Of a stretch of DNA of 64,000 nucleotides, positions 15,497 through 24,050 are shown one piece after another; position 1 is the first letter of the stretch, and each line of letters begins with the position of its first letter. The notes under the pieces are model-generated. The model had not been told where the DNA came from and did not search any database. It saw nothing but the letters and a program-made list of their open reading frames with translations. Position numbers and translations under genes: made by a program. The DNA lies in NCBI GenBank assembly GCA_039191605.1, contig JBCCXL010000023.1, forward strand, positions 1 to 64,000, given 5' to 3'. Source of the DNA: JBCCXL01 sp039191605 (lineage in GTDB: Bacteria; Acidobacteriota; Thermoanaerobaculia; Multivoradales; JAHZIX01).

Positions 15497-17019
15497 GGAG
15501 CCCCGGGGCCGCGGCGCAGCGCCGTGGCGCGCCAGAAGACCGGAATCGCGAGAATCGCCGTCAACGCCGCGGCCAGCTGCATCAGCTGATCTGGCCTCAT
15601 CGGCTGGATCCAGCCGACGGCGGTTGCCGCCAGGGCGAGCTGGCGCAGGCCGAGGAGCAGGGCGACGGCGGTGACGCTGCCCTGGGCGAGGTTGGCCAGC
15701 GGGCCGTTGAGGCCGCTGGCGGGAACGGTGCGCCGATCGTTGAGGGTAAGAACGAGGAAGAGGGCGGCCACCGGCAGCAGCAGGCCGTTGAAGGCCTGGG
15801 CGGCGAGGATCACCGGGATCGGCCGCAGGCCGGAGACGGCGCAGAGAGTGCCGGTGAGCAGCACCAGCAGCCAGGTGGCGCGGAAGGCGCCGCCGCGCAG
15901 TCCCCAGCGGGAGTTCGCCGCCGGCCGAAGGGGGCCGGACACACCGCGGGCGGCGAGGGCGGCGGCGAGGGGAGCGGTGATCGCCGAGGAGAGCCCGGCG
16001 GCGAAGAGGCCGAGGGCGAGGAGCCAGCGCCCCGCGGCTCCCAGTCGCTGCTCGAGAACGGCAGCGAGGGCCTCGAAGCTGAATTCTCCGGCGACGGCGG
16101 TGCCGGTGATCAACACCGTCATCGACACAATGCCGCCGAGGCCTACGGCGAGGGCGATGGCGAGTCGCTGTTCCGCAAGGTCTTGGTCCAGGGTCGCGGA
16201 GTTTCCCTGGGAAGGCTCGCCCGTCGCTTCGGTGATCGCTTCGGCATTCGGGTCGGTCGTCGCTTCCGCGGGGGCGGGGCGGCGAGCGAGGCCGGAGCCG
16301 AGAAAGAGGTTGTAGGGCACCACGGTGGTGCCCACCAGGCCGAGGATCAGGAGTCCCGCGTCGGCGGGCCAGGTGGGGCGGCCGAGCCCTCGCAGCAGCT
16401 CGCCGAGCTCGGGGCGCAGCCCGAAGGCGACGACGCCGAAGGCGACGCCCATCACGGCCACGACGCCTCCGAGGCCGCGGGCGAGGAGCTTCGGCTGTCC
16501 TCCCCAGAGGGCCAGAGCGGCGCCGGCGGTGAGCAGCAGAGCCACCGCTTCGGGAGGGATCGCGGGGAGGGCCAGGGAGACTCCGGCGGTGGCGCCCAGC
16601 AGGTTGCCGGCCTCGTAGGCGGCACAGCCGAGCACCACGGCCCCGAGGACCAGCACCGCGCCGATTCCGGCCCACGCTCCCCGGAGGCCCTGGGAGGAAG
16701 AACCGCTGCCGGGCTGCCGCTGCCGGCCCAGAGCCTGGGCGAGGTCGAGGCCCGAAGCGGTGGTCAGACGGGCGCTGGCCTCCTGAAGAATGGCGCAGGC
16801 GAGGGTGGAGAAGGCGAGGGCCCACAGCAGCTGATGCCCGTAGGCCGCTCCGGCGGCGGCGGCGGTGGTCACCGTGCCGGGGCCGATGAACGCTGCGGAG
16901 AGCACCGACCAAAAGAGGATGGCGCCGAGGCGGCGGCGCCAGCGGGGAGGCTCAGGGGCGAGGTGCCCCCCCTGCCGAGGGGCTGAGGCCTGCTCCGGCG
17001 AGCTGGCGTCAGCCGACAT
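15493..17019 (-). CDS. Nramp-family metal transporter with non-canonical metal-site motifs
   Basis: A 508-residue protein with about eleven membrane helices in the LeuT/APC fold. Helix 1 carries FIGPGTVTTAAAAGAAYGHQ where metal Nramps have a DPGN motif, and helix 6 region has TTVVPYNLFLGSGL where they have MPHN. The aligned residues that ligate Mn2+/Fe2+ (Asp, Asn, Met) are thus changed, so the substrate may not be Mn2+ or Fe2+. Family membership is clear; specificity is not. The start lies inside the last codons of the upstream thioesterase gene (11-base overlap), so the two are co-expressed. The stop codon overlaps that of the convergent bactofilin-like gene. Confidence 0.85.
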   Translation of the reverse strand: MSADASSPEQASAPRQGGHLAPEPPRWRRRLGAILFWSVLSAAFIGPGTVTTAAAAGAAYGHQLLWALAFSTLACAILQEASARLTTASGLDLAQALGRQRQPGSGSSSQGLRGAWAGIGAVLVLGAVVLGCAAYEAGNLLGATAGVSLALPAIPPEAVALLLTAGAALALWGGQPKLLARGLGGVVAVMGVAFGVVAFGLRPELGELLRGLGRPTWPADAGLLILGLVGTTVVPYNLFLGSGLARRPAPAEATTDPNAEAITEATGEPSQGNSATLDQDLAEQRLAIALAVGLGGIVSMTVLITGTAVAGEFSFEALAAVLEQRLGAAGRWLLALGLFAAGLSSAITAPLAAALAARGVSGPLRPAANSRWGLRGGAFRATWLLVLLTGTLCAVSGLRPIPVILAAQAFNGLLLPVAALFLVLTLNDRRTVPASGLNGPLANLAQGSVTAVALLLGLRQLALAATAVGWIQPMRPDQLMQLAAALTAILAIPVFWRATALRRGPGAP

Positions 17020-17521
17020 CGTCGAGCTCCTTCAAGCCGTCGCGAAGATAGTCCGGAATCGCCACCGCCTTGCCGAGTCCGAAGTCCACCCACACCACCA
17101 CCGAGGAGCCCGAGGCGATGAGCTCCCACTGTGAGGGATCATTCTCCCCCGCCTCTGGAGTGGCGGAATTTTGAGGGGTGCTCGCTGAAACGCCGATCCT
17201 GCCCAGGGATCCGGGCCCGCTGCGAAACAGGCCATAGATCAGGTTGAAGGAGCGTTGGCTCAGGCGGTCGCAGCTCACCCCCACCTCGAGATGGGAGGGC
17301 CAGTGCAGCTGGCGGTGGAAGTCGCATTGAGCGTTGGCCAGCACCGGCCCCTGCCCCTCGGTGATGATCTCTTTCATTCCGATGCGCTGGAAGTAGAGCA
17401 GCCGGGCGCTCTCGAAGTAAGTGAAGTAACGGGCGTTGTTGACGTGGCCGAGGGTGTCCATGTCGCTCCATTGGACATCCTGGCCGCAGTAGAAGCGGAA
17501 GTCTTCAGGGCGGTAGTTCAT
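17009..17521 (-). CDS. Acyl-CoA thioesterase, 4HBT hotdog family
   Basis: About 170 residues with the hotdog-fold start of YbgC-like thioesterases: VQWSDMDTLGHVNNARYFTYFESARLLYF, where the Asp in SDMD and the HVNN turn form the active-site region. It hydrolyses an acyl-CoA or similar thioester in the cytoplasm; the substrate cannot be told. A Ser/Pro-rich insertion near residue 115 is unusual. I chose the ATG at 17521, which has AAGGAG seven bases upstream, over an upstream frame extension. Four 18-bp repeats fill the spacer ahead of it. Confidence 0.82.
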   Translation of the reverse strand: MNYRPEDFRFYCGQDVQWSDMDTLGHVNNARYFTYFESARLLYFQRIGMKEIITEGQGPVLANAQCDFHRQLHWPSHLEVGVSCDRLSQRSFNLIYGLFRSGPGSLGRIGVSASTPQNSATPEAGENDPSQWELIASGSSVVVWVDFGLGKAVAIPDYLRDGLKELDDVG

Positions 17522-17544
17522 CGCGGGGCTCCTTGGCAGAAGGT

Positions 17545-17616
17545 GAGGTCTGAGCAGGCGCTGAGGTCTAGGCAAGCGCTAAGGGCTGAGCAGGCGCTAA
17601 GGGCTGAGCAAGCGGT
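17545..17616. repeat. Four tandem 18-bp repeats
   Basis: Units start at 17545, 17563, 17581 and 17599, consensus RAGGTCTGAGCARGCGCT. They lie between the end of recD2 and the start of the thioesterase gene, just upstream of the latter's ribosome binding site. Confidence 0.8.
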
Positions 17617-17633
17617 GTAGGCGGTGAGGGCGA

Positions 17634-19868
17634 TTAGGGCTGGGCTACCGCGGGGAGGTTTCGGCTCAGGCGGTAAGCGAGACCGGTGTAGCGGTTGCGA
17701 ACCTCGCCCCGCTGCACCGCGGTGCGCACCGCCTGGGTCTGGCCGACCAGCAGGGCCAGGCGCTTGGCGCGGGTGAGGGCGGTGTAGAGCAGGTTGCGGC
17801 GCAGCATGTGGAAGTGTTGGTGGTGCACCACGACCACCGCGCAGGGATACTCGCTGCCCTGGCTCTTGTGGATGGTGCAGGCGTAGGCCAGGGTGAGCTC
17901 CTCGAGATCCGCGGCTTCGTAGGTCACGCCGCGGCCGTCGAAGGAGACGGTGGTCTCCCCTTCTTCCGGGTCGTGGGTCATCACCCGTCCGAGATCGCCG
18001 TTGAAGACTTCGAGGTCGTAGTTGTTGCGCAGCTGCATCACCTTGTCGCCGATGCGCAGATTGCGACTCTTGCCGGGAATGGGGCGCCCGTCGGGGTTGA
18101 GGCGCTCCTGCAGCGCCTCGTTGAGCCGTGCGACCCCCAGCGGCCCCTTGTTCATCGGGGTCAGGACCTGGATATCTTCCACCGCCCGCAGCTGGAATCC
18201 CTGGGGCACCCGCTCGGTGACCAGCTCCACCAGGGTGCTCAACACGTCCTCCGGTTCGCCTCGGCGCAGGAAGTAGAAGTCCGCCGCCTGGCCCTTTTCC
18301 GGATGGCGCAGCTCCGGGGCGCGGCCCTCGCGAATGGCGTGGGCGTTGGTGACGACGCGGCTGGCGGCGGCCTGGCGGAATACCGTGGCGAGACGCACCA
18401 CCGGCACCACGGAGGAGTCGATGAGGTCCGCCAACACCTGGCCGGGGCCGACGGAGGGCAGCTGATCGACGTCCCCCACCAGCACTAGCTGGCCGTCCTC
18501 CGGCAGCGCTTCCAGCAGCGCGGCGGCGAGCTGGGTGTCGAGCATCGAGGCCTCGTCCACCACCAGTAGGTCGAGCTCCAGAGGATTGTCGTCGGAGCGC
18601 AGGAAGCCCATTTGGCGAGGATCGAATTCCAGCAGCCGATGGACGGTGGAGGCGGGGCGCCCGGTGGCTTCGGAGAGGCGCCGGGCGGCGCGGCCGGTGG
18701 GGGCCGCCAGCGACACGGCGCGGCCGGCGTCGACGTGGGTTTCGACGATGGCCCGCAGCAGGGTGGTCTTGCCGGTGCCGGGGCCGCCGGTGATCACCAA
18801 GACGCGATGGGTCAAGGAGCTTTGGACCGCATCCCGCTGGGCGGGGGCGAGGGTGATGCCCTCGCGGCTCTCGAGGCGATGGAAGGCTTCGTCGGCGTCG
18901 GCTTCCGGCAGCGAGAGGGCGTGCTGGACTCGCTGAGTGAGGCGTGCGGCGAGGGTGGTTTCAGCGTGGTGCAGCGGGGCCGAGTAGATCGCCCGCAGCG
19001 TGGGACCGCCGGGCCTCGACGGCAGGCTGTCCTCCACCGCTCGGCCGTCCTGGATCAAGGTCCCCAGGGCCTGGATTCGGGTGGGCTCCTCTACCTCCGG
19101 CAGCAGCTCCTCCGCCTGGGCGAAGAGCTCCGGCACCGGCAGGTAGACGTGGCCGCGGCTGCCTCCCTGCTTGAGCAGGTGGGCGAGGCCAGCTTCCGCT
19201 CGCCGGGGCGAGTCTCGGGCTACCCCCAGGCTGGCGGCGATGCGGTCCGCGGTGGCGAAGCCGATGCCGTGGATCTCCTCGGCGAGGCGATAGGGGTTCT
19301 CGGTGACCAGCTCCTCCGCCTGCTCGCCGTAGGCCCTGAAGATGCGGTTGGCGTAGCCGGCGCCGAGGCCGTGGCCCTGGAGAAAGATCAGCACCTGCCG
19401 CTGCCCCTGCTGCTCGCTCCAGGAATCGACGATGCGCTGGAATCGCTTCGGGCCGATGCCGGGAACCTGGCGCAGGCGTTCCGGGTGGTTCTCGATGATC
19501 TCCAGCGTGCCGGCGCCGAAGGTCTGCACCAGGCGCCCGGCCATGCCCGGGCCGATGCCGTCGATGGGGCCGGAGCTGAGGTAGCGCTCGATTCCTTCCA
19601 CCGTAGCCGGGGCTACCGGCTTGTAGGAGCTGACCTTGAATTGCTCCCCCCATTTACGGTCCTCCACCCAGCGCCCGGCGAGGCGCAGAGTCTCGCCGGG
19701 CTGCACCCCGGCGAGGCTGCCCACCGCCGTCACCACCCCCCGGCGGCCCGGAACGCTGAGGCGCACCACCACCCAGCTCTCGTCTTCGTTGGCGAAGACG
19801 ATACGATCGACGGCACCCTCGAGGGTGCTCTCTTGGGGCGTCGGGGAAGATAGGGCGGTTTGGCGCAT
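17634..19868 (-). CDS. recD2: RecD2-type SF1B DNA helicase
   Basis: About 745 residues. The N-terminal OB-like part (DRIVFANEDESWVVVRLSV) is followed by helix-hairpin-helix DNA-binding repeats (GIGPGMAGRLV, VPGIGPKRFQRI, GIGFATADRIA). The helicase core follows: Walker A VITGGPGTGKTT, Walker B LLVVDEASMLD, motif III LVGDVDQLPSVGPGQVL, and motif VI YTALTRAKRLALLVG. Length and HhH domains mark the RecBC-independent RecD2 form, a 5'-3' helicase for DNA repair. Start chosen at the ATG at 19868 because homology begins a few residues later; the frame opens further to 19985, but that part overlaps the divergent response-regulator gene. The two genes share only 46 bp of upstream DNA. Confidence 0.93.
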   Translation of the reverse strand: MRQTALSSPTPQESTLEGAVDRIVFANEDESWVVVRLSVPGRRGVVTAVGSLAGVQPGETLRLAGRWVEDRKWGEQFKVSSYKPVAPATVEGIERYLSSGPIDGIGPGMAGRLVQTFGAGTLEIIENHPERLRQVPGIGPKRFQRIVDSWSEQQGQRQVLIFLQGHGLGAGYANRIFRAYGEQAEELVTENPYRLAEEIHGIGFATADRIAASLGVARDSPRRAEAGLAHLLKQGGSRGHVYLPVPELFAQAEELLPEVEEPTRIQALGTLIQDGRAVEDSLPSRPGGPTLRAIYSAPLHHAETTLAARLTQRVQHALSLPEADADEAFHRLESREGITLAPAQRDAVQSSLTHRVLVITGGPGTGKTTLLRAIVETHVDAGRAVSLAAPTGRAARRLSEATGRPASTVHRLLEFDPRQMGFLRSDDNPLELDLLVVDEASMLDTQLAAALLEALPEDGQLVLVGDVDQLPSVGPGQVLADLIDSSVVPVVRLATVFRQAAASRVVTNAHAIREGRAPELRHPEKGQAADFYFLRRGEPEDVLSTLVELVTERVPQGFQLRAVEDIQVLTPMNKGPLGVARLNEALQERLNPDGRPIPGKSRNLRIGDKVMQLRNNYDLEVFNGDLGRVMTHDPEEGETTVSFDGRGVTYEAADLEELTLAYACTIHKSQGSEYPCAVVVVHHQHFHMLRRNLLYTALTRAKRLALLVGQTQAVRTAVQRGEVRNRYTGLAYRLSRNLPAVAQP

Positions 19869-19914
19869 CAGAGTGGAGTCATCCGTCGCCAGAGTATGCC
19901 AAAATGACCGACCT

Positions 19915-21309
19915 ATGGCTGCTCCCCCAGAAGTGTTGGTGATTGACGACGAGACCGGTTCCCGCGAATCCATGGCTATCGCCATCGAGAAAGCGGGCTA
20001 CGAGGTCCGTACTTTCGACGAGGCGAAGAAGGCCCTGGCCTTCCTGCAAGACAGCGAAACCGTGCGCGTGCTGGTCTGTGACCAGAAAATGCCGGGGATG
20101 GGCGGTATCGACCTGCTGCAGGCCCTCCAGGAGCAGGAGATCGATGTCGGCTTCATCCTGGTTACCGGCTTCGGCTCCATCGAGAGCGCGGTGGAGGCGA
20201 TGAGGGTGGGGGCTGACGACTACCTCACCAAACCGGTGGAGCTCTACGAGCTGCGGCAGCGGGTGCGCAACCTGATGGAGCGCAAGCAGCTGCGGGAAGA
20301 GGTCTCCAGCCTGCACCAGATTCTCGATAAGCGCTACGGATTCGACGGCATCGTCGGCCAGAGCGCCACCATGGAGCGCCTCTACGAGCAGATGCGCATG
20401 GTGGCCCCCACCCGCTCCAGCGTGTTGATCATCGGTGAGAGCGGCACCGGTAAGGAGCTGGTAGCCAACGCTATCCACCGCACCAGCCCGCGCAACGGCG
20501 AGCGCTTCCTGGCGATCAACTGCGGAGCGATTCCCAGCGACATCCTGGAATCCGAGCTCTTCGGCCACGAGCGCGGGGCCTTCACCGGGGCGGTGACCCG
20601 CAAGGTGGGCAAATTCGAGCTCGCCCACAAGGGAACTCTCTTTCTCGACGAGATCAGCGAGCTGGCCCTGGAGCTCCAGGTCAAGCTGCTGCGGGTGCTC
20701 GAGGAGCGCCAGATCATGAGGGTGGGCGGCACCGAGCTCATCGACGTGGACTTCCGCCTGGTGGCGGCCACCAACCGGGAGCTAGAGAAGGAAGTGGAGG
20801 AGGGCAAGTTCCGCCAGGATCTCTACTACCGGCTCAAGGTGGTGACCCTGGAGCTGCCGCCGCTGCGGAATCGCCTCGACGACATTCCGCTTCTCGCCGA
20901 GCATTTCCTCAAGGAATTCTTCGAGGAGCACGGCAAGCCCTTCCGCCCGCTGACGGCGGAGGCGGTGGGAGCGCTGCAGGCCTTCGAGTGGCGGGGCAAC
21001 GTTCGCGAGCTACGCAACGTCCTGGAATCGGTGGTGATCTTTCACCAGGGGGAGCAGATTCAGGTCAGCGACCTGCCGTCCGAGATCCGAGCGGTCTCCG
21101 GTACCGGCCCGGTGCTGCCCGGCGGCCCGGTGCAGACCGCCCACGGTGAGCCCCGCAGCATGGACGAAATCGAGCGTCAGGCGATTCTCGAGACCCTAAC
21201 CCGCACCGGCGGGCATCGGGCCGAGGCGGCCCGCATGTTGGGCATCGGCCTGCGCACCCTGCAGCGCAAAATCAAAGAGTACAAGGAACAGGGATTCGCC
21301 GTGGACTGA
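19915..21309 (+). CDS. Sigma-54-dependent response regulator, NtrC family
   Basis: 464 residues in three domains. Receiver (about 5-120): VLVIDDE acidic pair, phospho-Asp in LVCDQKMPG, conserved Lys in DDYLTKPVE. AAA+ domain (about 140-380): Walker A IGESGTGKEL, sigma-54 contact loop GAFTGA, Walker B TLFLDEI, arginine region FRQDLYYRL. C-terminal Fis-type helix-turn-helix (HRAEAARMLGIGLRTLQRKIKEY). It activates sigma-54 promoters after phosphorylation by a histidine kinase, which is not in this window. Start: ATG at 19915, directly before the receiver; the frame runs further upstream through the recD2 start and is not coding there. A small gene follows after 31 bp. Confidence 0.95.
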   Translation: MAAPPEVLVIDDETGSRESMAIAIEKAGYEVRTFDEAKKALAFLQDSETVRVLVCDQKMPGMGGIDLLQALQEQEIDVGFILVTGFGSIESAVEAMRVGADDYLTKPVELYELRQRVRNLMERKQLREEVSSLHQILDKRYGFDGIVGQSATMERLYEQMRMVAPTRSSVLIIGESGTGKELVANAIHRTSPRNGERFLAINCGAIPSDILESELFGHERGAFTGAVTRKVGKFELAHKGTLFLDEISELALELQVKLLRVLEERQIMRVGGTELIDVDFRLVAATNRELEKEVEEGKFRQDLYYRLKVVTLELPPLRNRLDDIPLLAEHFLKEFFEEHGKPFRPLTAEAVGALQAFEWRGNVRELRNVLESVVIFHQGEQIQVSDLPSEIRAVSGTGPVLPGGPVQTAHGEPRSMDEIERQAILETLTRTGGHRAEAARMLGIGLRTLQRKIKEYKEQGFAVD

Positions 21310-21340
21310 GGTCCGCGAAGCCCGTCGAGAGGAGCACTTC

Positions 21341-21571
21341 ATGGAGTTACCGGCCCAGGTCCTGGTCCACAACGCCATCATGGGTTTGAAGGGCGCTGCG
21401 GGGACTCTGTTGCGCATCGATGCCCACGGCTACTACGAGCTCAACCTGAGCTTCGGAGACAAGCTGCACCGCGCTCTGCTGCCCATCGAGGAGACGGTGG
21501 TGATCCACCGGCGGCCGGAAGAGACGGTGCCGGCGGCGGCGGCGGCCGGGGAGCTGGAGATCGAGCGCTGA
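21341..21571 (+). CDS. Small protein of unknown function behind a response-regulator gene
   Basis: 76 residues, soluble, with a compact start (MELPAQVLVHNAIMGLKGAAGTLLRI) and beta-like segments (YYELNLSFGDKLHRALLPIEETVVI), ending in an Ala/Glu tail. The ATG has AGAGGAG 7 bases upstream, a strong site, which supports real translation. It follows the NtrC-type regulator by 31 bp on the same strand, so they are probably co-transcribed. I do not recognise a family. Confidence 0.65.
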   Translation: MELPAQVLVHNAIMGLKGAAGTLLRIDAHGYYELNLSFGDKLHRALLPIEETVVIHRRPEETVPAAAAAGELEIER

Positions 21572-21724
21572 GGGTGTCGCCCCCAGCGATTCAGCCCTCT
21601 ACGATTCTGCCTTCCACGGGCAATCCCCCTACGTCGGGATCTTCGGGGACCTGAGTTCGCGGGGTTACGGGGCGCTCGCGATCCGAGGCTCTGTGCCGGA
21701 AAGCCTCTGGGAAGTCTCGGCCAA

Positions 21725-23122
21725 TCAGCGGCCGGGGCCGAGGCTGTCTTGGATCACCCCAGCGAGGCGCTGAGCCAGAGAGCCGATGGTGGCTTCGTCG
21801 GGTCCCTCGATCATCACCCTCGCCAGCGGCTCGGTGCCGCTGTAGCGCAGCACCAACCGGCCGTCATCGCCCAGGCTCTCCTCCACCTGCTGGCGGGCTT
21901 CGGCCACCGCGGGGATCTCCTCCAGGGGAGGCTTGCGGCCCACCTCGACGTTGATCAGGGTTTGGGGGTAGCGACGGAAGCCCGAGAGCTGTTGGGAGAC
22001 GCTGCCCTCCTGCGCGGCGACCAGCACCGCCAGCACCATCGCGGTGAGTAGCCCGTCGCCGGTGGTGGAGCGGGCGAGGTCTACCAGGTGGCCGCTCTGC
22101 TCGCCGCCGAGGCGCAGCCCCTGCTGACGCAGAGTGCGCACTACGGCGCGGTCGCCGACCTCACAGCGCACCAGCTCGATGCCCTCCTGCGCTAGAGCCC
22201 GTACTAGGCCCAGGTTGCTCATCGTGGTGGCGACGATCTTCGAGGGCTCCAGCCCGCCGCCTCGGCGCAGTGCCGTCGCCCACAGGTAGAGCATGGCGTC
22301 CCCGTCCCGCAGCTCGCCGGTCTCGTCCACCAACAGGGCGCGGTCGGCGTCGCCGTCGAAGGCGAAGCCCAGGTCTGCCCCCCGGGCCTTCACCTGCTGC
22401 TGCAGCGTCTCGGGGTGAGTGGAGCCGCAAGCCTCGTTGATGTTGTGGCCATCGGGGCTGGCGAAGAGGACTTCGACCTCTGCCCCCAGGTCCCGGAAGA
22501 GAGATCCCGCCAGCTCGCTGGCGGCGCCCTGGGCGCAGTCCAGAACCAGGGAAAGGCCGCGCAGGGGCTGCGGGGAGGCGCTGCCCAATTCCTGTTCCAG
22601 GCTGCCCTCCAGAAGCTGGCGGTAGTGCGGCAGCAGCTCCTCGTCTTGGGAGAGCGGGGGGGCGCTGAGGGTCTCCTGGGCGCTTGCGTTGCCGTCTTCG
22701 GCGATGGCTCGCTCCAGTTCCCGCTCACCTTCCTGGGGCCACTTGAAGCCCTCGGCGGTGATCAACTTCACGCCGTTGTCCGCCGCCGGGTTGTGGCTGG
22801 CGGAAACGGCGATGCCGGCGGCGTAGGGGCCCTCGGCGGTGAGGGCGGCGACCGCCGCCGTGGGCAGCACGGCGCCGTAGCGCACCTTCGCTCCCGCGGC
22901 GGTCAGACCCGCCGCCAGCCAGCTGCAAATCTCCGGGGTCGAGGCCCGGGTGTCTCCGGCCAGCAGTACTTCCGGCGGGCCTCCCGCTTCCTCCGAGGCG
23001 CCACGAACCAAGGCCCGACCGAGCTCTCTGCCGAGGGCGGTGAGGGTGTCGCGATCCAGGGGAGGCTGGCCAAAGGGGCCGCGGATACCGTCGGTGCCGA
23101 AGAGGGAGACCGGTGAGCTCAA
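21725..23122 (-). CDS. glmM: Phosphoglucosamine mutase
   Basis: 465 residues, normal for GlmM. FGTDGIRGPFG opens the protein; the phospho-serine loop is VSASHNPAADNGVKL; the metal-binding loop is FAFDGDADRALLVDE; sugar binding is GGEQSGH; and the phosphate-binding C-terminus is VLRYSGTEPLARVMIEG. It makes glucosamine-1-phosphate for UDP-GlcNAc, feeding peptidoglycan and LPS. It is the last gene of the tilS-ftsH-folP-cdaA-cdaR-glmM run, a widely conserved order in which c-di-AMP synthesis and GlmM are linked. The spacer to cdaR holds five 14-bp repeats. Confidence 0.95.
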   Translation of the reverse strand: MSSPVSLFGTDGIRGPFGQPPLDRDTLTALGRELGRALVRGASEEAGGPPEVLLAGDTRASTPEICSWLAAGLTAAGAKVRYGAVLPTAAVAALTAEGPYAAGIAVSASHNPAADNGVKLITAEGFKWPQEGERELERAIAEDGNASAQETLSAPPLSQDEELLPHYRQLLEGSLEQELGSASPQPLRGLSLVLDCAQGAASELAGSLFRDLGAEVEVLFASPDGHNINEACGSTHPETLQQQVKARGADLGFAFDGDADRALLVDETGELRDGDAMLYLWATALRRGGGLEPSKIVATTMSNLGLVRALAQEGIELVRCEVGDRAVVRTLRQQGLRLGGEQSGHLVDLARSTTGDGLLTAMVLAVLVAAQEGSVSQQLSGFRRYPQTLINVEVGRKPPLEEIPAVAEARQQVEESLGDDGRLVLRYSGTEPLARVMIEGPDEATIGSLAQRLAGVIQDSLGPGR

Positions 23123-23205
23123 GGTGGATTTCTCCTTGGGATCGGGCAGGCTGGGGAAGGCTCCTTCGACCGCTGGGGGCGAGGGAGATCGGTTCGGGAT
23201 GGAGG

Positions 23206-23275
23206 GCTGAAGATTGGAAGCTAAAGGCTGGACGCTGAGGTCTAGTAGCTGAGGCCTGGAAGCTGAAGATCGAAG
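23206..23275. repeat. Five tandem 14-bp repeats between cdaR and glmM
   Basis: Units start at 23206, 23220, 23234, 23248 and 23262, consensus GCTGARGNYTGGAA, with an exact 14-bp period. They lie about 80 bp upstream of the glmM start within the operon. Confidence 0.75.
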
Positions 23276-23313
23276 CCGGCCAATCTTAGCCAGCAGACCT
23301 TCGCTGATAAATC

Positions 23314-24042
23314 TTAGCCGGCGCGATCGGCGGGCCCCCCGGGAGGCGTCGGAGCCTCCGGCGGCTGCAGCTCCACCGTCACCCGCACCCGATTGGGCTG
23401 GGCGGTGAGCAGCGCGTTGGGCAGGCGCAGAGTGCTGCGCTCATCAAAGCTCAGGGCGTGGGTGTCTAGCACCACCCGCTCGGTGGCCAGGTTGTTGATC
23501 CCTTGCAAGACGGTGCGAGGGCCGGTGACCGTGACTTCCTCTGGATCGACCTGCCATCCGATGAGCTTGGATCCGGCGGCGGGCTCTCCGTCGAGCTCCA
23601 CCCGCACCGGCAGCAGGCGGGTATCCAGCACGTCCAGCTCTAGGGTGGTGTTGGCGGGAGCCACCGAGACGACGTCGATCCCTTCCGGCACCAGGACGTT
23701 CTCTGGACCGATGAGCTTGTCGAAGCTGCCGACGGAATTCGTCGAGAGATCGAGCACCACGGCGACCATCTGAGGGTTGAGGGAACGCAGCACCGATTCC
23801 CGAGCGCGCAGCCGCACCTCGACCTCCGGCAGAGGATCTAGCAGGATCAGGCCAGGGGGAGGAGAGGAATAGGTGACCGAGGCCTGTACCACCCGCTGGC
23901 TGGTCTCCTCTGGGACATCCTTGCTGGAGACCACCAGCCACAGGGTGACTGCCAGCACCAGCGAGAGCAGCTTGAGGCCCAGAAGGCTGTCTTGCTCCTG
24001 GACGCGGGGGCGCTTGCTGGTGTTCTGCTTTGCGGGGCTCAT
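23314..24042 (-). CDS. cdaR: YbbR-domain protein, regulator of diadenylate cyclase
   Basis: 242 residues with one N-terminal membrane helix (LLSLVLAVTLWLVVSS) followed by YbbR repeats of about 80 residues (LLDPLPEVEVRLRARESVLRSL; LPVRVELDGEPAAGSKLIGWQVDPEEVTVTGP gives the typical V-x-G-P edge). In Firmicutes the YbbR protein CdaR sits in the membrane with CdaA and tunes c-di-AMP output. The gene follows cdaA by 8 bp, which supports that partnership here. Orthology is inferred from domain and context. Confidence 0.88.
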   Translation of the reverse strand: MSPAKQNTSKRPRVQEQDSLLGLKLLSLVLAVTLWLVVSSKDVPEETSQRVVQASVTYSSPPPGLILLDPLPEVEVRLRARESVLRSLNPQMVAVVLDLSTNSVGSFDKLIGPENVLVPEGIDVVSVAPANTTLELDVLDTRLLPVRVELDGEPAAGSKLIGWQVDPEEVTVTGPRTVLQGINNLATERVVLDTHALSFDERSTLRLPNALLTAQPNRVRVTVELQPPEAPTPPGGPADRAG

Positions 24043-24050
24043 CGGGGCTC

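Noticed and set aside
19636..19914. N-terminal extension of the response regulator
   Set aside because: It runs antisense through the recD2 start; the receiver domain begins right at the ATG at 19915.
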